Positions 63,766 to 64,000 of a stretch of 64,000 nucleotides of DNA are shown piece after piece; the stretch's first letter is position 1; the number at the start of each line of letters is the position of its first letter. The notes below the pieces were generated by a model. The model saw only the letters and a program-made list of their open reading frames with translations. It made no database searches and was not told the DNA's origin. A program made the position numbers and the translations under genes. Location: contig JAHYJC010000001.1 in assembly GCA_019429275.1 (NCBI GenBank), positions 1 through 64,000 of the forward strand. Reading direction: 5' to 3'. The DNA comes from Lentimicrobium sp. Lineage in GTDB: Bacteria; Bacteroidota; Bacteroidia; Bacteroidales; Lentimicrobiaceae.

Positions 63766-64000
63766 CCATTGCCCCATTTTTTTCATTCCAAAAATACATC
63801 AATTTCAATTACAATTGTGAGATTCAGGTTCAAAAAGACCGAAATTTATTGATCCCATTTCAGTGACAAATGTAAATTAATTTGCGACTTTAAAAATAGG
63901 CCATCAGTGAATAAAGAAATAAAATCATTTGAAATCTATATTTTGACGCCGGAAACTATGAAATAAGGTACTTTTATCATAGGTTTGCCAATGATTTTGG
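63766..64000. other. Non-coding window end
   Basis: No gene is seen up to the window edge. A perfect minus-strand -7 box (TACATTTG, 63874-63867) may be a second, more distant promoter for the cargo genes. Confidence 0.4.

Noticed and set aside
1-64000. CRISPR array, prophage or defence island
   Set aside because: No repeated spacers, phage structural genes or known defence enzymes were recognised in any frame.

Overview
The window comes from a chromosome of a Bacteroidota bacterium, most likely an anaerobic or facultative free-living Bacteroidales-type lineage. Several independent signs agree. There are parts of the type IX secretion system (PorQ) and two secreted proteins with type IX C-terminal sorting domains. 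There is a TonB-dependent receptor paired with a DUF4249 lipoprotein. NusB, IspH and LepB have the long or divergent forms seen in this phylum. Many genes are preceded by the phylum's TAnnTTTG -7 promoter box, and Shine-Dalgarno sequences are weak. A lone HydE gene hints at anaerobic [FeFe]-hydrogenase metabolism. The exact genus cannot be read from the sequence.

Layout. 1-5.1 kb is an accessory stretch: the 5' half of a group II intron placed directly after a terminator, a stand-alone receiver protein, tRNA-Arg(TCT), a broken flavodoxin gene and a large hybrid histidine kinase. 5.2-8.3 kb holds a lipoprotein and a vitamin-salvage cluster (YkoF-like protein, PnuC-type transporter, NadR-type kinase, EamA exporter). 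8.4-13.1 kb holds a GH53 endo-galactanase lipoprotein, an unknown polytopic membrane protein and a glycosyltransferase fused to a degenerate sugar-phosphate-transferase-like part. 13.1-27 kb is mostly housekeeping: E2 acyltransferase, DnaQ-like exonuclease, FAH hydrolase, DciA-like protein and RecF, IspH, PorQ, aconitase, then a minus-strand cluster coaE-ybbR-yajC-DUF1573-GNAT-nusB.

27.4-36 kb is a plus-strand core cluster: parA, parB, DUF5683, dapB, lepB, cyclophilin, ftsK, lolA. It links chromosome segregation, cell-wall precursor synthesis and envelope export. 36-45 kb holds a NUDIX-type regulator, acylphosphatase, mnmD, a beta-propeller lipoprotein, a PolB-type exonuclease, an FKBP isomerase, a TlpA-like redoxin and dnaB. 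45-54.8 kb holds a secreted amidotransferase-like protein, the TonB receptor/DUF4249 pair, folA-thyA, hydE, a GWxTD lipoprotein and an M23/LysM peptidase. 55-64 kb holds a FadL-type porin, DUF2007, ung, a 42-residue lipoprotein with its own promoter and terminator, an outer-membrane protein, and two tandem type IX cargo proteins.

Most genes are ordinary core genes. The least explained items are the glycosyltransferase fusion, the 42-residue lipoprotein unit, the vitamin-salvage cluster whose substrate is ambiguous, the secreted amidotransferase-like protein, and the terminator-targeted intron. I did not find a convincing new defence system, CRISPR array or prophage. All family names are from reading the sequences; no database search was run.
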